Shown here in pieces: positions 7,279-16,044 of a stretch of 64,000 nucleotides of DNA. The notes under the pieces were generated by a model. It was not told where the DNA came from. It ran no database searches and was given only the letters and a program-made list of their open reading frames with translations. Location of the stretch: contig CBDCXQ010000001.1 of assembly GCA_965223835.1 (NCBI GenBank), positions 2,480,001 to 2,544,000 on the forward strand. Direction: 5' to 3'. This DNA is from CAVYXZ01 sp965223835. Its GTDB lineage: Bacteria > Chloroflexota > Anaerolineae > Aggregatilineales > Phototrophicaceae. The translations under genes and the position numbers were made by a program. How positions within the stretch are numbered: the first letter of the stretch is position 1; the number at the start of each line of letters is the position of its first letter.

Positions 7279-9615
7279 TCAATCTTGGTAGATAAGCGCA
7301 GACTGGGCCAACCGACCACCTGAATAACGAATAATGCGGCTGGCAGCCAGGTCAAGCGCGGCCTGTACCTCATCAATTGGAATGACGCCGCAACCGTCGA
7401 CGAAGACCAGCACATCCTGAGTATCGGTTGTGATACGGGTATAATCTGCGTCGCGGTGATTAAAATCCCAACAGATGACTCGCTGCTGATCGGCATATAC
7501 TAATTCACCGCTGGTAATCGATTGTGCTTCGCCACCGCCAATTGGTTCTAAGATTTCGCCAGCAGCAGCAAAACGGAGTTCCACTGGAAAGCTGACACAG
7601 GCGGCATCATAAGCTGCCATCGGGATAACAGTCTCTGCCGACGTCAGATTATAGGCATCAACGACCGTGTTAATTGTAGGAAAGCCTCGCCCTCGCGTAA
7701 CCCGCCTTAACAGGGCTTCGGCGCTGGGATTGCGTTTACCTGGGTCAACCCCAAATGCGCGATAAATCTCCCGGTAAGCCTTAATCCGGTCCAGTGATCC
7801 GAGGTTGACACCTTGAAACTTCGCGACCAACTCATCCGCTGTTCGGGCCTTCAGGGTTTCAAGTTCAGCATGTTGCTCAGCAACCTGAACCCCATGAATC
7901 AGTGCAACGCCAATCCGCAAGTCAGGGAATTTGCTCAAAACATCAGCCTGAATGCGCAGCGTTTCACCATAGACCGCATCGACCCGTTTCTCGACGATTT
8001 TTACATTGGCTGCCGCCAGGAACTGGGCGTTGTCAACTTCTTGCAGCCGCTGTATCACAAATGATGTATCCAATGCTGCCAACAACTCACCCGCACGCGG
8101 ACCCCGCGTCTGGCCCAAAAACGCCCGGTAGATGACCTGAAACGCCTGACCCGGTTTTAGTCCCATTTCGGTCGCAATATCATAAATCGCTTGATGAATC
8201 TGGGCACCATCCAGATCTTCATTATTACGATACCATGCCAGGAACTGCCCCAAAAACTGCCGCTGGTCCGAAGACAAATCTAGCGCTTCACGCGGCAGCA
8301 AGGGCTGCACTTCAATGATCGCGCTGTCAGGCGCAAATCGTTCCAGCCAGACCCTGGCATAGTCAATCCGCCTCTGAACCTCGGTAATTTCCTGCGGCAG
8401 CAAGGGTTGACCCTTATGCTCCGCAAAATGATTCAGTGCGTTCTGGCCGGGAATTTGAGAAACAGTTACGATGTGGGTAAATCGCGGACGATAGATTGGC
8501 AGAATTGGGTTATGTGGATCGATTTGAGACAGCGCAAATATGCGTTTTTGCCAATCTTCTTCGAATTCATCCGATTCCACAAAGTAATTTTCGCCAGTGG
8601 CATCATAATCGTCAAAAAGTTGCGGAATGGCGTTTTTCCCAAGATTGAAATTGATGGCAGTACGCGGTCGGGTGCGCACCAACAAATAGCGCAGCAATTC
8701 TGCCGGCAGCGCTTCAGCAACTTCCTTCGCAGTAAAGCCAACCCCCTTTGACGAACTCATTTTGCCACCTTCGAGCAGCAAGAACTCATACGGGATGTTC
8801 GCGGGCGGTTCGGCATTGAAAACCCGCCGCGAAATCGCTTCAGCAACTTCGCGTGAGCCACCCTCTACCGAGTGATCCATGCCCGCACCCTCGACATTGA
8901 CGCCCAAAACCTGCCACCGGGCCGCCCATTCCAGTTTCCAGGGCAATTTCCCGTTGCCATCAAATGGACTGATTGCCCCTTCATGACCGCAACCATGTGC
9001 GTAATCCATTGCATCTGGCTTACAACGATAATAGACTTTTTCACCATCGAACTGATAAACCTGAGTCATGGCGATACGCCCACAATTTTCGCAAATAGGG
9101 CTAAACGGATACCAGTCCTCGGCCCGCTCTGAGTTACTAATTTCAAGGTAAATCGCCCGTACTTCGGCTGGATTTTCCAGAATGGCCTGAATCACAGCAT
9201 TCATATGGCCGGTACGGTAGAGGTCGCTCATGCGATATGGCGTTGGCTGAATCCCCAGGCTGTGTTGAACTGCCATAAATTCGTCGTAAAAATATTGGGC
9301 ATAGCTACGGTCACTACCATCCGGTGAGGGAACCGCACAGAGCGGCTTGCCGAGATAAGGCTCAAACAGGTCGCGGGATAAACTAGGTGGGACCGCATCC
9401 AGCGCATCATAATCATCACTACCATAAAAAAAGGTTGCTTCGCGGCCAGCCTCTCGTGCGGCACGATAAATCACATCATGAATCACCGGTCCCCGCAGAG
9501 ACCCCACATGAGCGCTACCAGAATAGGTTTTAGAATCATTAAGTATGATCGCATCCACATCGAGATCGGCAATCATTTGGTCTGCCCAATACAACACGGA
9601 GATACCGCCCTTCAT
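7279..9615 (-). CDS. lysS: Class I lysyl-tRNA synthetase with C-terminal B3/B4 domain
   Basis: Charges tRNA-Lys. The catalytic Rossmann core has the HIGH variant HVGS (residues 36-39 from the ATG at 9615) in YSGSAHVGSLRG and the KMSSS loop at 285-289 (GGKMSSSKG). Cysteines in ICENCGR and CGHE match the zinc-binding insertion. The alpha-helical class I LysRS part ends near residue 550. The remaining 215 or so residues (562-778) read as a B3/B4 tRNA-editing-like domain (FPDLRIGVALIHG, YREIYRAFGVDPGKRNPSAE, TINTVVDAYNLTS), normally part of PheT or a stand-alone protein. No stop or frameshift separates them. A GTG at 9597, preceded by AGGGCGG, is an equally good start and matches the usual MLYWAD beginning. 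Confidence 0.9.
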   Translation of the reverse strand: MKGGISVLYWADQMIADLDVDAIILNDSKTYSGSAHVGSLRGPVIHDVIYRAAREAGREATFFYGSDDYDALDAVPPSLSRDLFEPYLGKPLCAVPSPDGSDRSYAQYFYDEFMAVQHSLGIQPTPYRMSDLYRTGHMNAVIQAILENPAEVRAIYLEISNSERAEDWYPFSPICENCGRIAMTQVYQFDGEKVYYRCKPDAMDYAHGCGHEGAISPFDGNGKLPWKLEWAARWQVLGVNVEGAGMDHSVEGGSREVAEAISRRVFNAEPPANIPYEFLLLEGGKMSSSKGVGFTAKEVAEALPAELLRYLLVRTRPRTAINFNLGKNAIPQLFDDYDATGENYFVESDEFEEDWQKRIFALSQIDPHNPILPIYRPRFTHIVTVSQIPGQNALNHFAEHKGQPLLPQEITEVQRRIDYARVWLERFAPDSAIIEVQPLLPREALDLSSDQRQFLGQFLAWYRNNEDLDGAQIHQAIYDIATEMGLKPGQAFQVIYRAFLGQTRGPRAGELLAALDTSFVIQRLQEVDNAQFLAAANVKIVEKRVDAVYGETLRIQADVLSKFPDLRIGVALIHGVQVAEQHAELETLKARTADELVAKFQGVNLGSLDRIKAYREIYRAFGVDPGKRNPSAEALLRRVTRGRGFPTINTVVDAYNLTSAETVIPMAAYDAACVSFPVELRFAAAGEILEPIGGGEAQSITSGELVYADQQRVICWDFNHRDADYTRITTDTQDVLVFVDGCGVIPIDEVQAALDLAASRIIRYSGGRLAQSALIYQD

Positions 9616-9630
9616 TTTCTGACACACGCT

Positions 9631-9662
9631 GAAAAGGCACGACATTTTAAGTGTGTCGTGCC
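9631..9662 (-). terminator. Intrinsic terminator between rocD and lysS
   Basis: Perfect 9-base-pair stem GGCACGACA / TGTCGTGCC with a 9-base loop, followed on the reverse strand by TTTTC. It follows the rocD stop (9709) and precedes the lysS start, so it most likely ends rocD transcripts. It could also act in the lysS leader, because a -10-like TATAAT lies just upstream. Confidence 0.65.
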
Positions 9663-9671
9663 AGCAACTCC

Positions 9672-9700
9672 ATTATAGTGTTGAATGATGGGGGATTACA
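9672..9700 (-). promoter_or_regulatory. Possible lysS promoter
   Basis: On the reverse strand, TATAAT at 9677-9672 and a weak -35 TGTAAT at 9700-9695 with a 17-base spacer. Transcription would begin next to the 9631-9662 hairpin, giving lysS mRNA a hairpin at its very 5' end. The -35 is poor, so this is tentative. Confidence 0.35.
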
Positions 9701-9708
9701 GCCAGAAT

Positions 9709-10935
9709 TTAGAGATTAACCGGTTGTGCTTCGGGAACCAGAACTTTCGCTACGCGTTCCAGCGCCCAATCTATCTCGTCCCGGTTAATCGTCAACGGCG
9801 GTGCAAACCGTATTACCGTTTCGTGCGTTTCTTTACACAGGACACCCAATTCTTTCAACTGCAAGCAGTAGGGACGCGCAACACCAGCTTCGGGCTTTAA
9901 CTGTACCCCCACCAATAAGCCACGCCCGCGAACTTTAGCAATCAATGGGCTGTTGAGTTCCTCAAGGCGCGCCACCAGGTAAGTGCCCATTAAAGCCGCA
10001 TTTTCCGCCAGTTCTTCATCCTCGATTATTTGCAACGCTTCATAGGCAACGGCACAGGCCAGCGGATTTGCGCCAAACGTGCTGCCATGTTCGCCAGATG
10101 CAAACAGACCCAGGAGGTGATCTCTGGTGACAACTGCCGATACCGGGTACATACCACCACCAAGTGCCTTACCCAGAATTAAAATGTCAGGTTCAATGGA
10201 GTCATGCTGGAAGCAGAATAACTTTCCAGTACGGCCTAACCCGACCTGAATTTCATCGGTTAGCAGTAGGACTTCATTACGGTCACAAATTTCTCGCGCG
10301 CGCTTGAGGTATCCATCTGGGGGCACAATCACCCCGCCCTCGCCTTGAATTGGTTCCACCAGAAAGGCGACGGTATTCGGTGTAATCGCCGCTTCAAGCG
10401 CCGAAGCATCACCAAACGGCACCACCTTGAACCCCGGTGTCAGCGGACCAAAATCGGCCTTGTAAAGTTCCTCAGTTGAAAAACTGACGATTGTCGTCGT
10501 GCGGCCATGAAAATTGTTTGCACAGACAATGATCTCTGCTTGATCGTGCGGCACACCCTTGACTTGATAACCCCATTTCCGCGCCAGTTTGATGGCGGTC
10601 TCAACGGCCTCGGCCCCAGAGTTCATCATCAGGGCTTTATTCATCCCACACATCGTCGTCAATTTTTCTAGCAAGGGGCCAAGCTGGTCATTATGGAAGG
10701 CACGTGACGTCAGGGTAACGCGTTCCAGTTGACGCTGCATGGCAGCAATCAGGCGGGGATGCCGGTGGCCGTGACTGACTGCTGAATAGGCACTGAGCAT
10801 ATCCATGTATTGCTGACCTTCGACGTCCGTCACCCACACCCCTTCAGCCTCGGCAATGACCACGGGCAATGGCTTGTAATGATGGGCACCATACTTTTCG
10901 GTCTGCTCAATAATTTGTTGTGACATAGACGACAT
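9709..10935 (-). CDS. rocD: Ornithine aminotransferase
   Basis: PLP-dependent class III aminotransferase converting ornithine and 2-oxoglutarate to glutamate semialdehyde and glutamate. 408 residues. Recognisable features are KYGAHHYKPLPVVIAEAEG at the N-terminus (typical of ornithine-oxo-acid transaminases), NSGAEAVETAIKLARKWGY, CANNFHGRTTTIVSFS, LLTDEIQVGLGRTGK with the PLP-ring aspartate, and the Schiff-base lysine Lys256 in LGKALGGGMYPVSAV. The ATG at 10935 follows AAGGAG with a 9-base gap. A -10-like TATAAT lies at 11019-11014 on the same strand. Followed by the terminator at 9631-9662. Confidence 0.93.
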   Translation of the reverse strand: MSSMSQQIIEQTEKYGAHHYKPLPVVIAEAEGVWVTDVEGQQYMDMLSAYSAVSHGHRHPRLIAAMQRQLERVTLTSRAFHNDQLGPLLEKLTTMCGMNKALMMNSGAEAVETAIKLARKWGYQVKGVPHDQAEIIVCANNFHGRTTTIVSFSTEELYKADFGPLTPGFKVVPFGDASALEAAITPNTVAFLVEPIQGEGGVIVPPDGYLKRAREICDRNEVLLLTDEIQVGLGRTGKLFCFQHDSIEPDILILGKALGGGMYPVSAVVTRDHLLGLFASGEHGSTFGANPLACAVAYEALQIIEDEELAENAALMGTYLVARLEELNSPLIAKVRGRGLLVGVQLKPEAGVARPYCLQLKELGVLCKETHETVIRFAPPLTINRDEIDWALERVAKVLVPEAQPVNL

Positions 10936-11046
10936 ACAACCGTTCTCCTTGTGTGGAAATGCTCAAATCACGCAAACATATTCTGTTCATATTGCATAAA
11001 TAGATTTATAGAAATTATACAACAAATTTCGCTAAAATCGGCTTAG

Positions 11047-11082
11047 AAAATAAAGACACATCCCACGGTTCGGTGGAATGTG
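11047..11082 (-). terminator. Probable terminator of the ggt operon
   Basis: Ten-base-pair stem (11057-11066 with 11073-11082) with one mismatch and a 6-base loop. On the reverse strand it is followed by TCTTTATTTTC. It lies about 55 bases after the last gene of the ggt operon. Confidence 0.5.
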
Positions 11083-11136
11083 CCGGTATATTTTCATACT
11101 ACAACTTATGCCAACGTCAGCGCTATAAAACGAGAA

Positions 11137-11538
11137 TTAATTACACTGATGATCTCTCGATTTACGCTCGTTAATCAGTCTGTGAATCTGAGCTAACTCC
11201 TCCTCATCGTGAAACAATTCCCCTAGATTCCTTACCTTCTGAACCACATATGGAGAAAGCCAGGGAACAATCAAATGCCAACCTCGGCGAAAATCATCAA
11301 ATAGATGTTCATAAAACGAAACCCCAGCGGCATTCCACAGATTTTCGCTCTTTTGTCGCAAACACCATTCAGCAAAACAATAGATACTCCGTAGCATTTC
11401 CTCATCGTTATTGCGATGCGCTTCACGAACCAAGCGACGTAAATCGCCGAATAATGTATAAGGTGTGTAGTCATTGTCGCTGAGGTCATCTTTCAGCGGT
11501 GGAAATAGGGTCATAGCTTTTCGTCTCCAAACACTCAT
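11137..11538 (-). CDS. Small hypothetical protein (DUF7674-like)
   Basis: 133-residue soluble protein, mostly helical. The central part (LRSIYCFAEWCLRQ, NAAGVSFYEHLFDD) and the tail (VPWLSPYVVQKVRNLGELF) resemble a small widespread family of unknown function (DUF7674-like, from memory and uncertain). No catalytic motif stands out. Start ATG at 11538; a downstream ATG at 11514 is possible. Third gene of the ggt operon, 11 bases after the ferredoxin stop. Likely functions as an accessory or immunity-like small protein, but nothing here proves it. Confidence 0.6.
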   Translation of the reverse strand: MSVWRRKAMTLFPPLKDDLSDNDYTPYTLFGDLRRLVREAHRNNDEEMLRSIYCFAEWCLRQKSENLWNAAGVSFYEHLFDDFRRGWHLIVPWLSPYVVQKVRNLGELFHDEEELAQIHRLINERKSRDHQCN

Positions 11539-11549
11539 GATTCATAGTC

Positions 11550-11840
11550 TCATATGCTGATGGAGTTAGGCTTCAATTTCTCTTGAATAACACGGCGCAA
11601 CTTCGCCTCATCAAGGCCATTGACCATCTGTGCCTGCGGATAAAGCATCAGATTAGGACCCGCACCGCACATACTCAGGCAGTTGGCGATTTCAAGCTTG
11701 ACTGGCCCCGGAAATTCATCGCCATTGATCTCGATAATTTCGGTTTCGAGTAACTTATGAAGCGGTTTGGCACGCCGGTTCATGTTGCAATATTGTCCCA
11801 TACACAGCACCACCCGCCGCCGGTTCATAGTTTCGCTCAT
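11550..11840 (-). CDS. Thioredoxin-like [2Fe-2S] ferredoxin
   Basis: A 96-residue protein with the four cysteines of thioredoxin-fold [2Fe-2S] ferredoxins: Cys13 and Cys18 (CMGQYC) and Cys54 and Cys58 (CLSMC), i.e. C-x4-C and C-x3-C. GAGPNLMLYP after the second pair is a family hallmark. Acts in cytoplasmic electron transfer; partner unknown. The ATG directly abuts the TAG stop of ggt, indicating co-transcription. Confidence 0.88.
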   Translation of the reverse strand: MSETMNRRRVVLCMGQYCNMNRRAKPLHKLLETEIIEINGDEFPGPVKLEIANCLSMCGAGPNLMLYPQAQMVNGLDEAKLRRVIQEKLKPNSISI

Positions 11841-13493
11841 CTAAAACGCCGCCACCAGGCCATCAGCCCGCGGTTCACTGCCGCCGAACAACACGCCAGT
11901 ATTGGGATCACGCCGGATGATTTGCCCGCGCCCAAACACACCCCGCCCCTGACCAGAAACTGGCCGCACAACATGCCCCATCTGCGCCAATCGCGCCATC
12001 GTACTTACCGAAATACCTTCTTCCAGCAATAAAGTGCCGCCGGGTTCTCCATCACTTATGTTCCAGCGCGGACGGTTCAAGGCTTCCTGGGGGTTGAGAT
12101 CGTCATCCAACATGGCACTCATGACCTGGAAATGGCCCTGCGGTTGCATGAACCCACCCATCACGCCAAAGCAGCCCCAAAACTCACCCTGTCGTAATGC
12201 CATACCCGGAATAATCGTATGATAGGGTCGTTTGCCGCCCGCCAGTGCATTGCGATGACCAGTTTCCAGGCTGAACCCCGCACCGCGATTCTGCAACCAG
12301 ACGCCGGTTCCCTTCGCGACAATACCAACGCCAAAACCCATATACAGGCTCTTAATAAATGAGCAGGCATTGCCCTCGCCATCAACCGCACACAAATAAA
12401 TCGTATCAGAACCTTTCGGCAGTTTGCCGTGAACCGGCGGTGGTGTCATGGTTCGTTCAGTTGAAATCAGACTCGCTCGTTGCTCAGCATAGTGCTGGCT
12501 TAGCAAATCGCTAATCGGCACATCGGCCTTGCGGGGGTCAGCGATGTACTCATGCGCATCAGCCCAGGCCAGCCGCATCGACTCGACCATCAGGTGCAGT
12601 CGTTCAGGTGAGTCCCAGTTGAGGGATCGCAAATCCAGCGTCGAAGCGATATTCATCGCCAGCAAAGCGGTTAATCCCTGTCCATTCGGTGGGCATTCAT
12701 AAACCGTCACACCATGATAATCAGTCAGAATCGGTTCATCCCAGGTTGATTGATGTTGTTTGAGATCTTCATGCGTCATCACACTCCCCTGCGCTTGTAG
12801 CGATGACACAATCGCATCGGCTACTGGGCCAGTATAAAATGCGTCCGGTCCGCCTTCAGCAATCGCCCGGAACGTTCGCGCCAAACCTGGCAATTTTACA
12901 ATCTGACCATCAACCGGCGGTTTGCCATGTGGCAGGTATTCTTCTGCATGATGTGCATTTTTGAGGAACGCTTCACCACGCCGCCAACTGTCACCAAAGG
13001 CCGGAGCCACCGGTGCGCCGGTCTCCGCATAGTAAATGCCATCAACCAACACATCCGCCAATGACATGGTTCCATGCCGCTCCAGCAAATCATGCCAACC
13101 GCGCACCGCGCCGGGAACCGTGACTGAATGGGCATGATAAGGATTCATCTCGGTCCAACCGAGCGCCTTCACATCAGCCAAAGTCAGATCGGCAGGCGCA
13201 CGCCCGCTACCATTCAGCGCCGTGACCTGTTTGGTCCTGGCGTCATAATAGAGCGCAAAACAATCGCCACCGATGCCACAGGCACCTGGCTGAGTTACGT
13301 TCATTACAGCCGACGTCGCAACGGCAGCATCAGCCGCGTTGCCGCCCTGTCGCAGAATGTTGAGGCCCGCCTGCGCCGCCAACGAATTACTCGCCGCCAC
13401 CATTCCCCGTTCTGCCACTACCATCGACCGCCGTGATTTAAAATCAAAAGACATCGGTTTCATCAGCGATTGCTCAATTTCTCTAATCATCAA
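11841..13493 (-). CDS. ggt: Gamma-glutamyltransferase family protein
   Basis: N-terminal nucleophile hydrolase that cleaves gamma-glutamyl bonds (glutathione and related amides) after autoprocessing. The large-subunit motif MVAASNSLAAQAGLNILRQG and NAADAAVATSAVMNVTQPGACGIGG are clear (the glycine-rich stretch spans about 13270-13370). The processing site and nucleophile is Thr364 in SDTIYLCAVD. GKRPYHTIIPGM and GGFMQPQGHFQV complete the small subunit. 550 residues, normal length. No signal peptide is visible, so it may be cytoplasmic as in some non-proteobacterial homologues. In-frame ATGs at 13463 and 13454 are alternative starts. Leads a three-gene operon. Confidence 0.9.
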   Translation of the reverse strand: MMIREIEQSLMKPMSFDFKSRRSMVVAERGMVAASNSLAAQAGLNILRQGGNAADAAVATSAVMNVTQPGACGIGGDCFALYYDARTKQVTALNGSGRAPADLTLADVKALGWTEMNPYHAHSVTVPGAVRGWHDLLERHGTMSLADVLVDGIYYAETGAPVAPAFGDSWRRGEAFLKNAHHAEEYLPHGKPPVDGQIVKLPGLARTFRAIAEGGPDAFYTGPVADAIVSSLQAQGSVMTHEDLKQHQSTWDEPILTDYHGVTVYECPPNGQGLTALLAMNIASTLDLRSLNWDSPERLHLMVESMRLAWADAHEYIADPRKADVPISDLLSQHYAEQRASLISTERTMTPPPVHGKLPKGSDTIYLCAVDGEGNACSFIKSLYMGFGVGIVAKGTGVWLQNRGAGFSLETGHRNALAGGKRPYHTIIPGMALRQGEFWGCFGVMGGFMQPQGHFQVMSAMLDDDLNPQEALNRPRWNISDGEPGGTLLLEEGISVSTMARLAQMGHVVRPVSGQGRGVFGRGQIIRRDPNTGVLFGGSEPRADGLVAAF

Positions 13494-13554
13494 TAAGCAA
13501 GTTGATTATAGCCGCTTTAAAAGTTTCCCGTCATACGCGATAATCATTGGTATT

Positions 13555-14265
13555 ATGCACAATCACATTCTGATCATTGAAGACGATCCCGCAGTCGCCA
13601 GCAGCCTACAGGCCGGACTGGAACGGGACAACTATCAGGTCACATGGAAACCAAATGGTATTGATGGCGTGCAATTCGTGCGTATGCATCAACCACACCT
13701 GATCATTCTGGATGTCCGGCTACCCGATGGCACCGGCTTTGATTTCTGTCGGCAAATGCGTCAGCATGGGGTACGCCAGCCCATTATTATGCTGACCGTT
13801 CACAAAGACGAGATGGACAAAGTGCTAGGCCTGGAAATGGGGGCCGACGACTATGTTACCAAGCCCTACAGTCTACGCGAACTACTCTCTCGGGTTCGTG
13901 CCCAACTCCGGCGGGCTTATGGCGAACTCGTTAGCGCCGAAGCTGATTTGCTTTACGCTGGTGATCTGGTCATTGATCGCGGGCGCGGGCTAGTATTGCG
14001 CGGTACCGAACCTCTTAACCTGACGCCCACGGAATTTCGCCTGTTAGTCTTTCTGGCGCGTCATCCCGGACAAGCATTAAGCCGGGGACAGCTATTGGAT
14101 GCCGTCTGGGGCTATGATATTGAGTTTGAAAACGAACGCATCGTCAACGTCCATATCCGCCGCCTGCGCGAGAAAATTGAATTCAATCCTGGTCAGCCCC
14201 AATTGATTTTGACCGTCCCCGGCATCGGTTATCGGCTTACTACTGGACAGATTACGAACTCGTAA
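13555..14265 (+). CDS. OmpR/PhoB-family response regulator
   Basis: 236 residues. Receiver domain with the acidic pair Asp10/Asp11 (IIEDDP), phosphoacceptor Asp53 (LIILDVRLPDGTG) and the conserved lysine in DYVTKPYSLREL. The C-terminal winged helix ends in NERIVNVHIRRLREKIE and IGYRLT, typical of the OmpR DNA-binding domain. The ATG at 13555 starts the usual MHNHILIIEDD; the frame is open further upstream but that region overlaps ggt and is not protein-like. The sensor kinase gene follows after 64 bases. Divergent from ggt. Confidence 0.95.
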   Translation: MHNHILIIEDDPAVASSLQAGLERDNYQVTWKPNGIDGVQFVRMHQPHLIILDVRLPDGTGFDFCRQMRQHGVRQPIIMLTVHKDEMDKVLGLEMGADDYVTKPYSLRELLSRVRAQLRRAYGELVSAEADLLYAGDLVIDRGRGLVLRGTEPLNLTPTEFRLLVFLARHPGQALSRGQLLDAVWGYDIEFENERIVNVHIRRLREKIEFNPGQPQLILTVPGIGYRLTTGQITNS

Positions 14266-14329
14266 CCAGTCTGCAATCGGCTTGCAATCTAAGATCTTTA
14301 GACTAAAAGTGAATTGAAATCGAGCAAAT

Positions 14330-15991
14330 ATGATGATTCCACAATCCCTTCGCTGGCGTTTACCCTTCAGCTATGCTGCTATTGCCGCCATCGCTACCCT
14401 GGCTCTCGGTCTGGTGTTGTTGACGACCCTGCGAAATTTTTATTCGCGAGCCGAGATGAATTATCTACGCAACAATGCGGAAGCCGCTGGAGTCATGATT
14501 TCGCGTTTTGCAACCGAACCACATATCGACGAGATCATTAAAGAACAACTTCAAACCTTTAGCTTTCTTTCCCAGACACGGATACAACTCCTTGATGATG
14601 ACAAAAACGTCCTCCAGGATACGGGCCTACCAAACAACAACTATTTAGCTTTTGATCGCCGGGCGAATGCAGGCAGACGCACCAACGATGTAACAGTCCC
14701 ATTTTCCGATTATCAAATTGACCCTGATAATTGGGACGTTCAAACGTGGGTTTATGCAGCACCAACATCTGGAGAATCGTTATCGGCAGCAACTGAGACG
14801 GTTAATCGTTTCAGGATCGAGATTTTTTCGGCAGTTGAAGACGAGTCACTAACAATTGTTGAAGATCACATCATCCTGCCGACCCCGATGGGGCCTTTCC
14901 CAGAAGATCAATTGCTGTTCTTCCCAGCACGTCGAACTCTGTTTGGCTTCGACCTGAATGACAATTCAGCGCGACGCTCAACTGTGCGACGCTCCAGTCA
15001 GGCAATCGAACTCCCTCTTCCTGAGCAGAGTTCGCTGACCGGTTACATCCGATTATCAGCAGGACCAGCCTACGGGTCGGAAATCTTGGATAGTGTCGCG
15101 CAGGGCTGGTTGGTCGCCAGCATGTTCGCGGTTGTACTGGCGGCGCTGGTCGGATTTTTCATCAGCCAACGTCTGACCGCCCCGCTATTATCTCTCACAA
15201 CTGCGACGACAAAAATGACCGCTGGCGATCTCTCGGCACGAGCAGCCATTATCAGTCGTGATGAAGTCGGCACATTGGCCCGATCGTTCAACGACATGGC
15301 AATTCGACTCGAAGAGACCATCGTCACATTGCGCCGTTTTGTCGCGGACGCCGCGCATGAGTTACACACGCCACTGACTGCACTCCGCACCAACCTTGAA
15401 TTACTTACAAGTGAGCAGCGCGACCAACAACAATTCACTTTTGTTGAAGCGGCGCTGGCACAGGTCCAGCGTTTGGAGTCGCTAACCACCGACCTGCTAG
15501 AATTATCTCGGCTAGAATCCATTTCCACCATTTCACATCACGAATCGATGAACCTGACCCAACTTATCCAAGAGACCGCCGAGCGGTACGCCTCGCAAGC
15601 TGAACAACTTGGCATCGATTTCCAGCTTGATCTGCCCGCTGATACGATTTTCATCCGGGGCGATATTCTCCAGTTTCGCCGGGCACTGGGCAATTTACTC
15701 GACAATGCGCTTAAGTTTACGCATCCAGGTGGCACGGTCAATCTGAGTTTAACTCGATTGATTTCCGGTAACATAGAAATCTCGGTGCGAGACACTGGCA
15801 TTGGCATTCCGCCAGATGAACTGCCGCAACTTTTCAGCCGGTTTCATCGCGGACGTAATGCTGCCGCCTATCCCGGCAGCGGGTTGGGCCTTGCCATTGT
15901 GAAAGCAATTGTTGATGCCCACAACGGGACAATCACGGCACACTCCCTCGCCAATGGCACCCATTTCACATTACAAATACCAGCTATATGA
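14330..15991 (+). CDS. Sensor histidine kinase
   Basis: 553 residues. Membrane span near residues 12-35, a sensor region of about 225 residues with no recognised domain, a second span near 262-285 (WLVASMFAVVLAALVGFFIS), a HAMP linker, then the kinase. Phosphoacceptor is His343 in ADAAHELHTPLTALR. The N box (RRALGNLLDNALKF), G1 box (VRDTGIGIP) and G2 box (GSGLGLAIVKAIVDAHNG) are intact, so it should be active. Pairs with the response regulator at 13555-14265. The signal is unknown. Confidence 0.95.
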   Translation: MMIPQSLRWRLPFSYAAIAAIATLALGLVLLTTLRNFYSRAEMNYLRNNAEAAGVMISRFATEPHIDEIIKEQLQTFSFLSQTRIQLLDDDKNVLQDTGLPNNNYLAFDRRANAGRRTNDVTVPFSDYQIDPDNWDVQTWVYAAPTSGESLSAATETVNRFRIEIFSAVEDESLTIVEDHIILPTPMGPFPEDQLLFFPARRTLFGFDLNDNSARRSTVRRSSQAIELPLPEQSSLTGYIRLSAGPAYGSEILDSVAQGWLVASMFAVVLAALVGFFISQRLTAPLLSLTTATTKMTAGDLSARAAIISRDEVGTLARSFNDMAIRLEETIVTLRRFVADAAHELHTPLTALRTNLELLTSEQRDQQQFTFVEAALAQVQRLESLTTDLLELSRLESISTISHHESMNLTQLIQETAERYASQAEQLGIDFQLDLPADTIFIRGDILQFRRALGNLLDNALKFTHPGGTVNLSLTRLISGNIEISVRDTGIGIPPDELPQLFSRFHRGRNAAAYPGSGLGLAIVKAIVDAHNGTITAHSLANGTHFTLQIPAI

Positions 15992-16044
15992 CCACGTTTC
16001 GACCGCAATACCACCGTTAAAACTGTTTTGGTACAATAAACACT

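Noticed and set aside
13339..13554. N-terminal extension of the response regulator frame
   Set aside because: The region is antisense to ggt and not protein-like; the receiver domain begins at the ATG at 13555.
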